From Larix kaempferi (Eukaryota > Streptophyta > Pinopsida > Pinales > Pinaceae): a stretch of DNA of 64,000 bases. The translations under genes and the position numbers were made by a program. A model generated the notes under the pieces. It did no database searches, had not been told where the DNA came from, and saw nothing but the letters and a program-made list of their open reading frames with translations. Positions 35,304 through 47,706 of the stretch are shown piece after piece. The DNA lies in assembly GCA_027924585.1 (NCBI GenBank), contig BSBM01000372.1:7981001-8045000 (forward strand), read 5' to 3'. Numbering within the stretch: the stretch's first letter is position 1; every line of letters starts with the position of its first letter.

Positions 35304-35879
35304 TTAGGGAAAATTTGGATGAAAAATGGTATGCCCAACCCTAATTCAAATTCTATGTCATCATGTATTAGCCAATCAAAATGCTTTAAAATTCGAAAGA
35401 GGTGCATATAAAAAAATTGGAGGGAAAAAGCAAAAACTACTTTTTTGGATCATATTTTCAACTTAGTTCTTATATATTTACACATATTTAAAGCGGGGGA
35501 ACTTGTTGAATGTAGAATTAAATTCTGCATCCAACGAGTTCCCAATCTGCATACTTTTAACATCATCCACATCACAAAAAAATGAAAATACATATAAAAA
35601 AACACACGTTTCTCTCACTAGAAACATGGTTTTTTGTTAATGTATTTTCAGTTTTTGTGATGTGGATGTTGTTAAAATCATGCAGATTGGGTACTTGTTG
35701 GATGTAGAATTTAATTCTGCATCCAACAAGCTCCCATGCTTGAAATTTGAGCAAACCTACAAGGAGATAAGTTGAAAATACGATCCAAAAAAATAGTTTT
35801 TTAAATCTCTCTGCTATTATTTTATTATTTTCCTTGGGATCTCCTTAGAAGGACCATTTTTCATCCAAATTTCTCCTGA
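35304..35879. repeat. Long imperfect inverted repeat (foldback or MITE-like)
   Basis: The inner arms, 35499-35592 and 35640-35731, are nearly perfect reverse complements sharing AACTTGTTGxATGTAGAATT and ATCCACATCACAAAAA, around a loop of about 47 bases. Further matching pairs lie outside: TTTTGGATCATATTTTCAAC (near 35442) with its complement near 35770, and GAAAATTTGGATGAAAAATG (35309) with its complement at 35854-35875. The whole 576-bp block could therefore fold into one hairpin. No transposase is seen. Target duplication could not be fixed by eye. Confidence 0.85.
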
Positions 35880-36999
35880 TGTGTTTTCATTTTTTTTTCT
35901 TTGGATCAACAACTTCGATCCATGATGATTGCCATTCAACGACTCACATTCTCCCTTGGATTTCCATTGTTGGCCTCTTCAATTAGCTCCAAAGTTGCTC
36001 CTTCATATTGACCTTTGATCTCAACCTCTACTTTACTGCTACGTGTCACACTATGAGTGGCTCGTGGGATAAGGCATTCGACCTTCTCAATTGGTCCTTC
36101 TCGCATTGAATGTGTTCAAAACTCCATTCTCACACACCATGATGTTGACACTTATCCAAATCCAATTTGTTGTAGATTGTTCCACTTGAGCTTCACAAAG
36201 TGTGGGCTACATTGCCACCCAATTAGATCATGAATTGTCATGGCTCTCCATCACTGTCATGACAACAATATACTTATGTGATGTTCTTGGAAGCCTATCC
36301 AAACAATCCATCACTTTGCAACTCTAGCGTGGAGCTTTGTTGCACATTGTGGGTATTGTGCATATGCAACCATTGTGTTCCAAACTTACCACACTATCGC
36401 ACTCTCCAATTTTTACCTTCAAACACTGGTATCTGCAACACATCCTTTCTCAATGATTGATATGATGACTAGGATTTCTTCATTAGGATCTCCATGGATG
36501 ATCATGACCATACATTCTTTCACCTTGCTTCTTTCATAGGTATGGGGGTTGGTCTGATGATTACTCCCAAGAGAATAGGGACATCCTATGAGGGATTTTT
36601 GTTTTGTAGGACATCTACCTTTTTTTGTTTTCAATATTGTGACACAACCTTAATGGGCCCAATGGCTAAGAAAATATGTTATTTCCTTATATGTATGAAG
36701 TTCAATTCACGATGGGGTAGGCTATGTATATGTTTAAGCAAGTTGTTATTTGTAGTTATTTGTGTAGGAATAGCAAGGTACCACCAACCTCATTCTTAGT
36801 TATGAATTAGAAAGTGGGGTGACTATATTTCTCAATTGGATCTCAATGCCCAAACATTTATTCATGGAAATATCTTATATTTGAATTTTTCTAAATTTTG
36901 ATACTGTGTTCACATAAGTTTAAGTTATGTTTTATATAGAAATATGGGGAGAAAAAACATGAGGTATAATCAATTTTTATATTGTCTTATGTTAATTGG
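35880..36999. other. Region without a supported gene
   Basis: Sequence at 35900-36640 is less AT-rich and could be an old coding region. Minus-strand codons such as HDLIGWQCSPHFVKLKW near 36190 are readable for short distances, but stops and frame changes are frequent and no family is recognised. Plus-strand open stretches at 36278-36460 and 36494-36799 look accidental. Confidence 0.4.
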
Positions 37000-38140
37000 T
37001 TATGATATTCAGTCCAAATGGAGATCCAACTGTAATCATTAACAATATGCTGACCTAATTAAAGGATGTGAATTCTTCAAAGGATGTCCATTCATGAACC
37101 AAACCAAAGAATCTATATGAATGAGATAGATACTTTGAAGAGTACATACCTATATGTTATCCCAATCAAATGATATTTAGAAATGAATCCAAATGTTCAC
37201 TTAAAAATTAAAAGAATCATTAACAATATGTTAGCCCAAATCTATAATATTGACTTAAAAAAAAAAATAACATAGTTGCATCTAAAAAAATATCAAATTG
37301 GACCTTTTACTAATGACAAAAGGAACCCATACCTTAAACAAATATATAAATAAAAGACATAATCCATCACCCAATTTATGAATGGAATTGGAAAGGCAAT
37401 GAATAGAATAGAAAAGGCAAAGTGAGTTAAAGCAACAATGTCAAGTACATCCAATTTACTCTTCATATTCTTTCTAAATGTCATTCTTGAATATAGCTAA
37501 TTTCGTATTATTTTTAAATGTCAATCTTCAATATAATTGATTTTACAAATATTTATTAATTTATTTTATAAACTGTATACTTTTTAAAGCAACGGCCATA
37601 ACCTAATGAATCTCTACTCCTTTAAAATGTAAAATTCCAAAAATAAGATAAAAATTTGATAAAACATGTTTTAACCTTTTTGCAATTATCTTTGCCACTA
37701 CATTATAAATGCATTTGAAAAGTCAAATAGGTATGTACTCTTCAAGGGATCTAAAAATCATGAATGAATATCCATATGAACCTGTACTCAATTTCCTAAA
37801 GTAATCATTAACAATATGCTATCCCAATCAAAGCATCTCTATGATTGAATCCAACTATTCACTCAGAACCTAAAATAATCCTGAACAATATGATATTCCA
37901 GAATCCAAATCTATAAAGTCAAATGCATTTGAAAATTCAAACATATCTCTACTCTTCACATGATCTAGATCTCATGACTAAATATCCATATAGACCTGAA
38001 TATCCTAAAGTAAGCATTAACAATATACTAATCCCATCAATGCTAGCCAAATCAAAACATCTCTATGAATGAATCCAACTATTCACTCAAGACCTAAAAT
38101 AATCATTAACAATATGCATGCCAAATCTATAATGCCTATC
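37000..38140. repeat. Decayed tandem duplication with the motif CATTAACAATATGC
   Basis: The words AATCATTAACAATATG, GAATCCAACTATTCACTCA and ATGAATATCCATAT recur in order at about 37030, 37210, 37800-37890 and 37990-38110. The clearest pair of units is roughly 37690-37915 and 37920-38140. No protein signal. Confidence 0.75.
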
Positions 38141-38444
38141 ACAATTAGCTATTGGAGTGGTGATTTGTGAAGGAATAAATGCTTAATTGAACCCGTAGTC
38201 AACCGAAACTACAAACCTGAGAAAAGAGCGTGGAATGGACTTTTGCTTATAGCAGTAATAACTACGCTTTAATGGTTTCCCTAATATGGTGAATCAACGC
38301 TCGCAACAATGACCAAAGGAAACATTAATAAAACAAAATTGCAAGTCTTGATCAGTATGCTATTCCAAACCCAAAAAATTGATTAATTAAATGCAAGCTA
38401 GGTGGGCCGCTGGTTCAGCGATGGCCTTTCTTTCCTATAAAGAT
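38141..38444. other. Spacer before element D
   Basis: No repeat or gene recognised. It ends at the TGTTGG that probably opens the LTR of D. Confidence 0.45.
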
Positions 38445-39431
38445 TGTTGGAAATATATAATTACGAGTTGATCACATATGTAGTTTGCGCCGGCTCTGTC
38501 AGTCTTTTTGTTAGTCTACAGAAGTCACAGAGATGTGAGACAGACAGTCACTCTGTCAGTAGGCTTTGTGTACTCTTCCTAGTATTTATTCAGCCGCGTT
38601 TGTATTCTGCAAGTCAAATTCTTAGGTAGAAATTAAGTACAATCTTTAATGGAGTTCAATAGCTTCAAAGCGAAGTGATCTTAAGTTTGTGTATAAATGA
38701 AAATCAATCTCATAAAATCAAGTAGAGATGCAGGAGTGAAAGGAGAAGAAGAAATAGGTCATGAAATGTATTACGAGCCCAAGCTCTGTAAAAATGGTGA
38801 AAGATTGAAGTAAAACTCATCTCTCTGTAAGTGCGGGAATATTGTTTGTTTTACTACGGTAATATATAATTCATAGTTATTTGTGTTCATTCTCAAGAAT
38901 GTTGGTTAATGTATGCCGCACATCTTCTTCATATTCACTTGTGTAAATGTTGTTCACATTTACCATATGTAAAAGAAACCAAGATTTCCATATATATTTC
39001 ACGGTGGTAAAAGTTCCAGTTTAACGTGGAGTACATTCGACATAAGTTTCACTTAATTGTTTCGGTTCTTATGTTTAACAAGAATTATCTTTATATAAAT
39101 TTTGCTTAAGAGTCAGTTTGTCGAAGGTCAAAAGTATTCCATAAAGTTGAGAAGTTACGCAAAGTAAAAATACCTTCAAGTAAAGAAGTCTGCAAAGTTA
39201 GGTATTTCGCACAAGTTAAGAGTTTTGCATAAGTGAAAACTTCGCATAAGTGTGAACTAAATTTAGTGCGAAGAAAAATTAGTGTGAAGACAAGTTGTGT
39301 GAATCCAAGTTCTGTGAAGTTAATCTTTGCGCAATTAAAAGTTGGGGTTTCCGACAAGTTTGCTAATAAAAAGAAATATCTACTGCACAGTTAATTTTGA
39401 ATTGACTGTGTGGTGTGCTTTTCCCTTGATC
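38445..39431 (+). repeat. Probable 5' LTR of element D
   Basis: The right edge is set by the primer-binding site at 39432. The left edge is a guess at TGTTGGAAATAT (38445), since no second LTR exists to compare. It contains an irregular repeat of TTCGCATAAGT/AAGTTAAGAG words (about 39150-39310). Confidence 0.5.
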
Positions 39432-39486
39432 TGGTATCAGAGCTTGGTTTACGAAAAGTAAGAATTCTATCTCTAAGGGAAAAGCA

Positions 39487-40488
39487 ATGCCTTCCACTTC
39501 TGGTAATTTGCAAACTCCAATCTTTACAGGAAAATATTATGAATATTGGTCTCTAACTATGAAAGCTTTGTTTGGAGGTCAAGATGTATGGGAAATAGTC
39601 TAGCATGGCTATGTAGAACCAGTAGATCTTGCAGCATATAACAATCTCACACAAGCTGAGAAGGATATCTTGAGGGAACAGAGAAAGAAAGATGGAAAGG
39701 CATTGTTCCACATACATCAAGTGACACATGAATCCATACTCCCAAGAGTAGCAGTAGTGCAGTCAGGTAAGGATGCGTGGGACACACTAGAAACTTCCTA
39801 TCAAGGTTTGAACAAGGTAAAAACTACGAAACTTCAAATTCTTAGAAGATATTTTGAATCTCTGTCAATGAAAGAAACAGAGTCAGTAGACTCATTCTAT
39901 ACTCGTGTTATTGGTCTGGTTAATCAAATAAAGTCTCATGGAGAAACTCTAGGTGACCAAAGAGTTGTTGAAAAAGTATTTAGAGTTCTTCCAAAGAAAT
40001 TTGAATCTTTAGTTGTGACCCTGGAGGAAAACCAAGATTTGTCCACATTTACCATTGATGAATTGCAAGCCTCATTACTCAATCATGAACATAGAATCAA
40101 CAGTTCAGATACATCGTTGGAAGGTGCATTCGCAGCACAGTCATCCATAAGCCATGGAAGAGGCAGAGGAAGATCAAACTCTAGAGGCAGAGGAAGAAGT
40201 TCTTTCAGAGGAGGTCGCAGTAGCAGCCCTGCACATGTCATGGGAAGAGGTCAAAATCAAAGCCCCAATCAGCCAAGTGGGAAAAGGTATGATAAATAAA
40301 AAATTCAATGTCATTACTGTAAGAAGTATGGACACTTCGCATATGAATGCAGGAAGAAGCAGTATGACCAAGGAAAGCAAGGAAAAACACAGTCAAGCAA
40401 CAACAACACTTCAAACAACTCACTGTTCTTAGCATGTGCATCTCCACTGGAAAGAAATGTTGTTCAAGAAAGTCCAAATGACATATGA
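39487..40488 (+). pseudogene. gag of element D
   Basis: It starts ATG at 39487 (MPSTSGNLQTPIFTGKYYEY), shortly after the primer-binding site, as in related copia elements. A TAG at 39601 replaces a likely Gln. The frame then runs 39604-40299 through the gag core (LFHIHQVTHESILPRVA, YFESLSMKETESVDSFYTRV), an Arg/Gly/Ser-rich stretch and a TAA at 40297. Past it, in the same frame, lies the zinc knuckle CHYCKKYGHFAYEC (near 40313). A TGA at 40486 (probable Trp) falls just before the protease motif. Confidence 0.87.
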
Positions 40489-42713
40489 TATTTAGACTCA
40501 GGCTGTAGCAATCATATGAGTGGTAATTTAAATCTATTTTCTAGTCTAGATAAATCAGTTCAAACTGATGTCACACTTGGAAATAATTTTCAAGTCACTG
40601 TTTTGGGTAAGGGTACTGTTGATATTCTAACCAAACAGGGGGAGCATAAATATATGTCTGATGTTTATTATGTTCAAGGTTTGAAGCATAATTTGATGAG
40701 AATTGGATAACTGATGGAAAAAGGTTACAGAATCCATATGAAAGGAAAGCATTTTCTAATCAAAGACATATATCTAAGCAATTAGTTGATAGCTGAAGTG
40801 CAGATGACAAGCAATCGCTTGTTTCCTTTGAGGATAAAACCCATCATAAAAGGAAAGACAACTCTAGTTGTTCATGAAAGTCAGAATGAAAATTCTGGAT
40901 CTGCATTTAAACCAGAAAGCAAAGGAGGAGACATTCACTACGACAAAGAAAAAAAAGATAGCGAAATGCAAGCTACATTTCAAATAGAAATTCAAGATTC
41001 AAACAGAAATTCGAGATGAATCCTGGTTATGGCACTTCAGATTTGGACATCTGAATTTTGGTGGGATGAATCTACTGCACATGAAGGACATGGTGAAAGG
41101 ATTTCCATTGATTGAAAATCCAGAGAGAATTTGTGAAGGCTTCATTTTTGGCAAACAACAAAGAGAGACTTTTCGAGTCGGAAAGTCATATAAAGGTCGC
41201 ACATTACTTAAAATTGTGCACTCTGATATTTGTGGACCAATTCAAACACCGTCCATGGGAGGATGCACTTATCTTCTCACTTTTATGGATGATTTCACAA
41301 GAAAAACATGGTTCTATTTTCTAAAACATAAATATGATGCATTTAGTTGTTTTCAGCAGTTCAAGGCACTTGTGGAGAAGCAGAGTGGTTACAACATCAA
41401 GATATTAAGAACAAACAGAGGTGGTGAGTATGTTTCGAATGACTTCTTAAATTTTTGCAAAATTCATGGCATACAGAAGCAATTCACTACGCGGTATACA
41501 CCGTAGCAGAATGGTATCACAGAGAGGAAGAACAAAACCATTATGGAGATGGCACGCAGTATGTTAGTAGCCATGCATCTGTCAAATGAATACTAGGCTA
41601 AAGCAGTGGCAACTGATGTTTACATCATGAATCGATGTCCGATGAAGAGTGTGAAGAATGAGGTTCCGCAGGAAGCATGTACAGGTATGAAACATAGTGT
41701 TTCGCATTTAAAAGTTTTTGGTTGTGTGGCATACACACATGTTCCAGATTAGCTAACAAGGAAATTAGACAATAAAGGACAAAAATGTATTTTTATTGTG
41801 TATTCCGAAGACACAAAAGCATACAAGTTGTATGATCCTGTTGCAAGAAAAGTTATTATCACTCAAGATGTTCAGTTTGTAGAAAATTAAGCATGGGATG
41901 GAACTATAGAAGATAATGTTAAAATTGTGTCACATGTTGAACATGATGACATCGCAGAAGATGTGGTTGAGACTCTGCATGTAAACCAGAACTTCACAGC
42001 TCCGTCTACTCCCAGGACTGCGCAACATGTTCCATCACAAAGAACTCCGACACAAGTCGCAGCACAAGCAACTCCAACAAGCACACCAAGTGCGCGGAAA
42101 ACTCCATCAAGCAATTCGCACAGCTCAACACCAACAACTCCGCCAAAGACAAGAAGTCTACGTGAGATATATGAGACTGGTACACCCAATTCATTCTCAG
42201 TTTTTGCATTGTTTTCTCAAATTAATGATCCGCTAACATTTGAAGAAGTTGTAGAAGATAAAGTTTGGGCACAAGCCATGGATGAAGAAATTGAATGCAT
42301 TGAGAAAAATCAAACATGGGAATTAGTTGATGTTCCTATCGACAAGGATGTGATAAGCATCAAATGGATTTATAAGACCAAATAGGATGCTAATGGAAAT
42401 GTGTAGAAGCACAAGGAAAGATTGGTAGCAAGAGGATTCACACAACAGCTTGGCATAGACTTCAATGAAACTTTTGCACCTATAGCACGAATGGACACTG
42501 TCAGAACAATTTGGCCATCGTAGCACATAAGAAATGGTCTGTTTATCAAATGGATGTCAAGTCTGCATTTTTAAATGGTTATCTGGAGGAAGAAGTATAT
42601 GTGGAGAAGCCACAAGGCTATGAAGTTCCAGGAGAAGGACACAGAGTATACAGATTGAAGAAGGCGCTTTATGGTTTGAAGCAAGCTCCTAGAGCTTGTT
42701 ATAGTCACATTGA
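40489..42713 (+). pseudogene. Protease, integrase and partial RT of element D
   Basis: Protease: YLDSGCSNHMSG at 40489 on. Integrase: HFRFGHLNF (GAG-pre-integrase), HSDICGP with the first catalytic Asp, then LRTNRGGEY, where the second Asp has become Asn, and QNGITERKNKTIMEMA with the Glu region. [42 protein letters not shown] and MDVKSAFLNGYLEEEVYVEK. Stops at 40708, 40783, 41504, 41594, 41750, 41888, 42383 and 42404 and frame changes near 41015 and 42510 break the frame. The segment 41900-42170 is a Thr/Pro/Ser-rich linker as in relatives. Confidence 0.88.
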
Positions 42714-43305
42714 CTCACAATGTAGGGTTTACAGTAGACAATGTTTAACTATCGTCTTCATGGTAATTATATACAATAAAATTTGCAAATGGAATTTGCT
42801 ATTGCTTCCAATGAAATTTGCACTTGCGCTGTTCTTGCCTCCATAGCATGCACTGAAATATGCACTACCCTTCTACTGTATTGCATTGTAATAAGGTTTG
42901 ATTGCAGATTAATACAGGGAAATTGCATTTTTTGCCAGGTTAAAAAATGTAGAGACTACATTACACTTCTCCAAATTATGAACGACTTGCGAGTTCCCAT
43001 TATCTTACAAACAAGTCCACAAAGCCATTTGATGACCAGTCCGAGACAATACTACATCCAGACATGCCTATGAATGGCAACATCAATACCACAGCTGAAC
43101 ATGCCTATCAATGGTCATGAAAATAACAGCAATAAGTGTTATCTAACACTTATTACTGTAAATATAGTTGATAATATTTCAACAAAGTTTTCAATATAAG
43201 ATTGTATATACATCCAATTAAATTTGAAATAGATGATAGTATTTCAACAAAGTTTTCAATATTGCATATGCATCCAATAAAATTAAAAATATGTTCAAAC
43301 AAATT
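42714..43305. other. Spacer after the break of D
   Basis: The sequence changes abruptly after the RT motif. No copia homology, repeat or supported gene follows; open stretches at 42783-43073 look accidental. Confidence 0.55.
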
Positions 43306-43597
43306 GTACAAAGCCAACATTCCATCGTATAAAGCAAAACTTAAATATTAAATATATATTACAAATTTTATTTATAATCTTAATTACATTGAGCACATCC
43401 TAGAATCAAGGATCAATGACAACATTAACATTACATTGAGTACATCATAAGTACAAAGCCAGCATTCCATCGTATAAAGCAAAACTTAAATATAAAATAT
43501 ATATTACAAATTTTATTTATAATCTTAATTACATTGAGTACATCCAAGAATCAAGGATCAATGACAACATTAACATTACATTGAGTACATCATAGAA
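43306..43597. repeat. 145-bp tandem duplication in copy 1
   Basis: GTACAAAGCCAACATTCCAT at 43306 returns at 43451 with the same following sequence (TATTACAAATTTTATTTATA, ATCAAGGATCAATGACAAC). Copy 2 has only one such unit near 54546, so the duplication arose after the split. Confidence 0.9.
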
Positions 43598-44845
43598 TAA
43601 AATCAAGGATCAATGATAACATTAACATGTATTACGAATTTTTCTTATAATTTTAATTACATTAACTATATATAACAAATTTTATCAATTAAAATAGCTT
43701 GTACAGTAATCTCTATTTCATCAAAACTCTACAAATAGTTATTAAAATGAACTGAACTTTACAACTCCAATCATTTTACAATTAGCTGTTAGAATGACCT
43801 AAACTCTACAACTGCTCAAACGATTTTACAATTAGCTCTAATGATTTTACAATTAGATGTTAGAATGACCTGAACTCTACAAGTACTCAAACGATTTTAT
43901 AATTAGCTGTTGGAATTATTGCATTGCCCAGCCAGCTATGACAATGGTTAGAACAATGTGCCTAAGAAGCATGTAACACTTTGGGATAACACAGCACACA
44001 TCAAGTTGCTTCAATGATTGGAAGAGTTTTAATGGAGAGAAATAGTATTGACTAATAACAGTTTCTATGTAAACAAAGATTTCCTTTTTGGTAGAAAATT
44101 CAATCATTCAAATAGAAAACTCGATGAGAAAAAATCGATATTAATATAATTTACAAACTTCAAGTCTTCCGCATACATATTCAACACTTTCACACAGAGT
44201 AATTCGATCAATTAGATACCCTAAAGGGCCAGGACAATTGGGAAAAGTGCATCAAATAATAACCATGAATTATAGAAGCAGAATCTAAGTTTAGTGATTG
44301 TGCAAAAGCTTTCAAACGTATCTGAATTTTTTTGGAAAATGTTTCTATCAATCGATTCTGAATGTCTTTTTCCTAAATAAAAAGTCATTTGTCATATGAT
44401 TACGTCCTCACCATGTAAATAAGGTATGGTAGGCATTCCTCGCAGTAGTTCTCATTGTTATATGTTATAATTATCAGAGCTTTTTCAAAAGATATTTTCA
44501 AACTTAAAACCATAGCAGCATAATTCAAGTATATATATTTGATATGGAAAAAATATTTTCAAACTTAAAAGCATAGTAGCATTATTTGAGTATCAATACG
44601 ATTAGATACCGAAAAAATATTTAATGAAAAAATCTAGTACTAATAAAATAAGGAAGTAGACTGCTTATATATGATATTTTTTAATCGAGTATTCAAAAAA
44701 TATGCGATAAATGTACATAGACATTAATATAATTTCAACAAACTGCCATATGGCAAGTGTGAGTGACTTCAACAACCTGCCATATGGCAAGTGAGAGTGA
44801 CCGCAGCTAGTTATTAATAATTATTTTAATAAGAAAGTATAAATT

Positions 44846-46409
44846 TGTTAGAGATAATGCTGAATAATGTGGAATCGGGAGATAATGCCAAATAATGTGG
44901 AATTGGTTTAGATTAGTTTAGATTTTATAGGAGACGGTTATCTCCACGTCTGTAGTCAGTTGGATCTTCTCCAACTATATGTTTATCTCTGTTCAATAAT
45001 ATGTAATACAGTTTATGTTTTGTGTGTTAATCTTGTGTAATGGCTGCTCTCCATTTTCCAACTTGGTATCAGAGCTGAGGGATCAGCAATGGCTGACTGA
45101 GCGCTGAGAAATCGGATAAAAATCCAGGCCGTATCAACTGAGAGCCACGAGCCTGAAGAACGAGAGGGAGCCATTTGAGACGCCAGTTGAGACGTATCGC
45201 TAACTGTGAGCTGAAGAGGGATCGCTGTGGATATGTCATCAAGTTAAGGAGCTGCCAGGAATTTACAACGGTTATGGTAATTATACCTTAGTTATTACTG
45301 AATGAGGTGCCGTCAATTTCACATGTTGTTGAAAGCTCTTGACTATGCACGCAAATTATATCTAAGCCTTGAAGAAGGAATCATTCGATCCAAGTGCTGC
45401 CAAGGAATGGTCTGTGTATCCCAATGATCTTCTGTGCAATTCCATTTGACATTGGTTTGGTATACAATGTACCAAATGATCCACTGCTGCTGTGCATTTA
45501 ATGTCAGCGAATTAAATTAACATTTATGAGAACAATCATGGAGCACATCAAAATCTTGCCTGTATCTCCAGAGAAAATGGCCATCAGATCGACATTTGAT
45601 ATCTCTCTGTGGATCAATATAAAGGAGGAGCCACTAGACGGACTGCCTGTTTCTTCTACTGTTTCTTAGTGATATATATATTTTTATTTATATGCATGTG
45701 TGTTTTACTGTGCTATTGTTCAAGTGTAAAATTTCAGTACTGCAGAACCAAATATAGAACATAGTGATGTAATTCAAGCTTGTTGTTCTTGAGTGCTTCG
45801 ATGCTATAAGAATGCATTACTGGTTTGAGTATGTGGGAAAGTCTATTAAATGCTGGAAGTTCTTGTTGTACTTTGGTGCTCCAAGATACTGGTTATCATT
45901 GTGTTGGTGAGTGTGTGTAAAGGTCATTTTGTAAGATCGATTACTGAATGTTTCAGTATCGAGACTATTCTTCGAGGTAGTTTAGAATTGTCGATCCTAT
46001 AGATACTTCAAAGATGGTCGGAAGTGGTTGTATTTGTGCTATATGAAGTGGTAGCTCGAAGACGATGGGAGAGAAAGAGCGTGTCTATGAAGTTCAGAGA
46101 TGGGTGTAATTGCATATGAGGACCAATGAGAGAGACATGGAAAAATTTGTGTTGTAACCTTTTGTTATGTAATGTAGGCATTAACAGGGGGTGTTAGAGA
46201 TAATGCCGAATAATGTGGAATCGGGAGATAATGCCAAATAATGTGGAATTGGTTTAGATCAGTTTAGATTTTATAGGAGACGGTTATCTCCACATCTGTA
46301 GTCAGTTGGATCTTCTCCAACTATATGTTTATCTCTGTTCAATAATACGTAATACAGTTTATGTTTTGTGTGTTAATCTTGTGTAATGGCCGCTCTCCAT
46401 TTTCCAACT
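44846..46409 (+). mobile_element. Small non-autonomous LTR element F, 1.56 kb
   Basis: Two 218-bp LTRs (44846-45063 and 46192-46409) differ by about five transitions. They start TGTTAGAG and end CCAACT. A primer-binding site TGGTATCAGAGCTGAGG follows the first at 45064 and a purine tract AACAGGGGG precedes the second. Both ends are flanked by AAATT (44841-44845, 46410-46414), and the paralogous copy 2 has a single AAATT and no insert at 55944-55948. The 1.1-kb interior has no RT, integrase or protease. Weak gag-like codons (YNGYGNYTL near 45265, SFDPSAAKEWSV near 45383) hint at a copia gag ancestor. Confidence 0.93.
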
Positions 46410-47456
46410 AAATTGAACAATATTTATGTTTTGTAGTGTTTAAGTTTGTTTTTTTTTAATTGGTTTTCAAACTTTAATTTTCCATTACTAAGAATCCGTG
46501 TTCATATTAGACTTATTCGATAAATTCCAATTTGTTCCAAATTCACTATGCTTAAAAGTCGCTTTAAGAAGATGTATTCATGGCATGTCGATAGACTAAG
46601 TGTCATTGTCCAGCATTTATTATATACACCTTATTCAGGTGGTCTAGGCGAAGAATCAAATTTGCTATGAAAAAATTGGCTCAGAAACCTCCTCTATAAT
46701 ACAAACCAAGATCTTAAAACTTCTTATGCTCAACACATAACCTAAAAAGGTAAATGGCAAAGAAGTATCTATTTTTTTATTAGATATATTCAATTTTAGT
46801 AGATAAATATAAATATATATTTCATTTATACAAGGTAAGAATGCGGGGCAGAAATGGTCCTACCACATGTATTGTATTATTTGGAGCAATGGTCTACACA
46901 ATAGATTCCACTTCCTTGTTAGTTTGAGGATAGAACCTAATAAACAACAGATAACATAAACACTTTGGCAAAACAAAAACCATCTTATTCTTTGGTTCTT
47001 TTTGTTCTCTTTTCAATTAGTTAATTTTGAATTTTGAATTTAGTCTATAAAATAAATTTGAATAACATAAATATTTCATCCCCTTACAATTTAAAAAAAT
47101 CATAAATAATAATTTACTCCCAATTCTAAGATATAAACATTTATATACTTAAAAATTATAACTTATATATTATCTAAAATATATGATACTAATAACCCAT
47201 TTTTTACTATTTTTACCATCCTTCTAGGACTAGCCTTTATCCATTTGCTATCTCATACTAAGGAATTTCTTAGCTGGAGAAGTCACAAAGGGTTGAACCT
47301 TAGGTGTATAAATGAATATTTATCAAACAGGTTCGTTGAAGAGTTTCATATGGGTCATTATGGCGGTGGCTATGCTGCCAAGACTACCCTACATATAAAC
47401 ATGGAAGGATATATATTATTGATGAACTTTATTACATGGAAGGCTATATATTTTGT

Positions 47457-47701
47457 TGAACTTTATTTTTCATTATTATGTATCATATATGTATTGTCCA
47501 CTACCTATTATTTAGACCTAGAGTTTATAAATTTTTCTTTTAATCGGTTAATATATTGTATTAAACATAATTTTAAAAAGTTATTTTTAAAATTTTTTAT
47601 TAATGGTAGATGACGTCGTTCCTATTGTTTCTTTCCATATTTTTTTTGTTTTTTAAAATACATTGCATTCACAGAAGTGTACATTAATGGATTCTCTTCT
47701 T
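47457..47701. other. Spacer between copy 1 and element E
   Basis: AT-rich; no feature recognised. It ends with the TGAGG target duplication of E (47702-47706). Confidence 0.6.
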
Positions 47702-47706
47702 TGAGG

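Larger units (their letters stand above)
38445..42713 (+). mobile_element. Ty1/copia element D, 3' truncated and decayed
   Basis: A plus-strand copia element: a probable 5' LTR, primer-binding site TGGTATCAGAGCTTGG at 39432, gag, protease, integrase and the first half of RT. Homology stops at about 42713, just after the RT motif LKKALYGLKQAPRACYSHID. The YVDD box, RNase H and 3' LTR are missing. About ten in-frame stops and at least two frameshifts show that it is dead. Most stops can be explained by C-to-T changes in Gln codons or G-to-A changes in Trp codons. Confidence 0.87.
43306..47456. repeat. Local segmental duplication, copy 1
   Basis: This block matches 54546-57030 in the same orientation over most of its length, apart from element F (44846-46409). 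Shared landmarks include GATTTTACAATTAGATGTTA (near 43845 and 54970), CCTAAGAAGCAT (43960, 55090), GCCATATGGCAAGTG (44750, 55867), GGCTCAGAAACCTCCTCTAT (46680, 56180) and CACAAAGGGTTGA (47285, 56860). Both copies end near an ATGGAAGG-TATATATT motif. The short open frame at 47245-47613 is partly shared with 56786-57064, but I see no proof of coding. Confidence 0.85.

Noticed and set aside
38390-38440. A tRNA-like GGTTCAGCGA stretch (GGCCGCTGGTTCAGCGATGG)
   Set aside because: It resembles a T-loop word by chance; no cloverleaf could be built around it.
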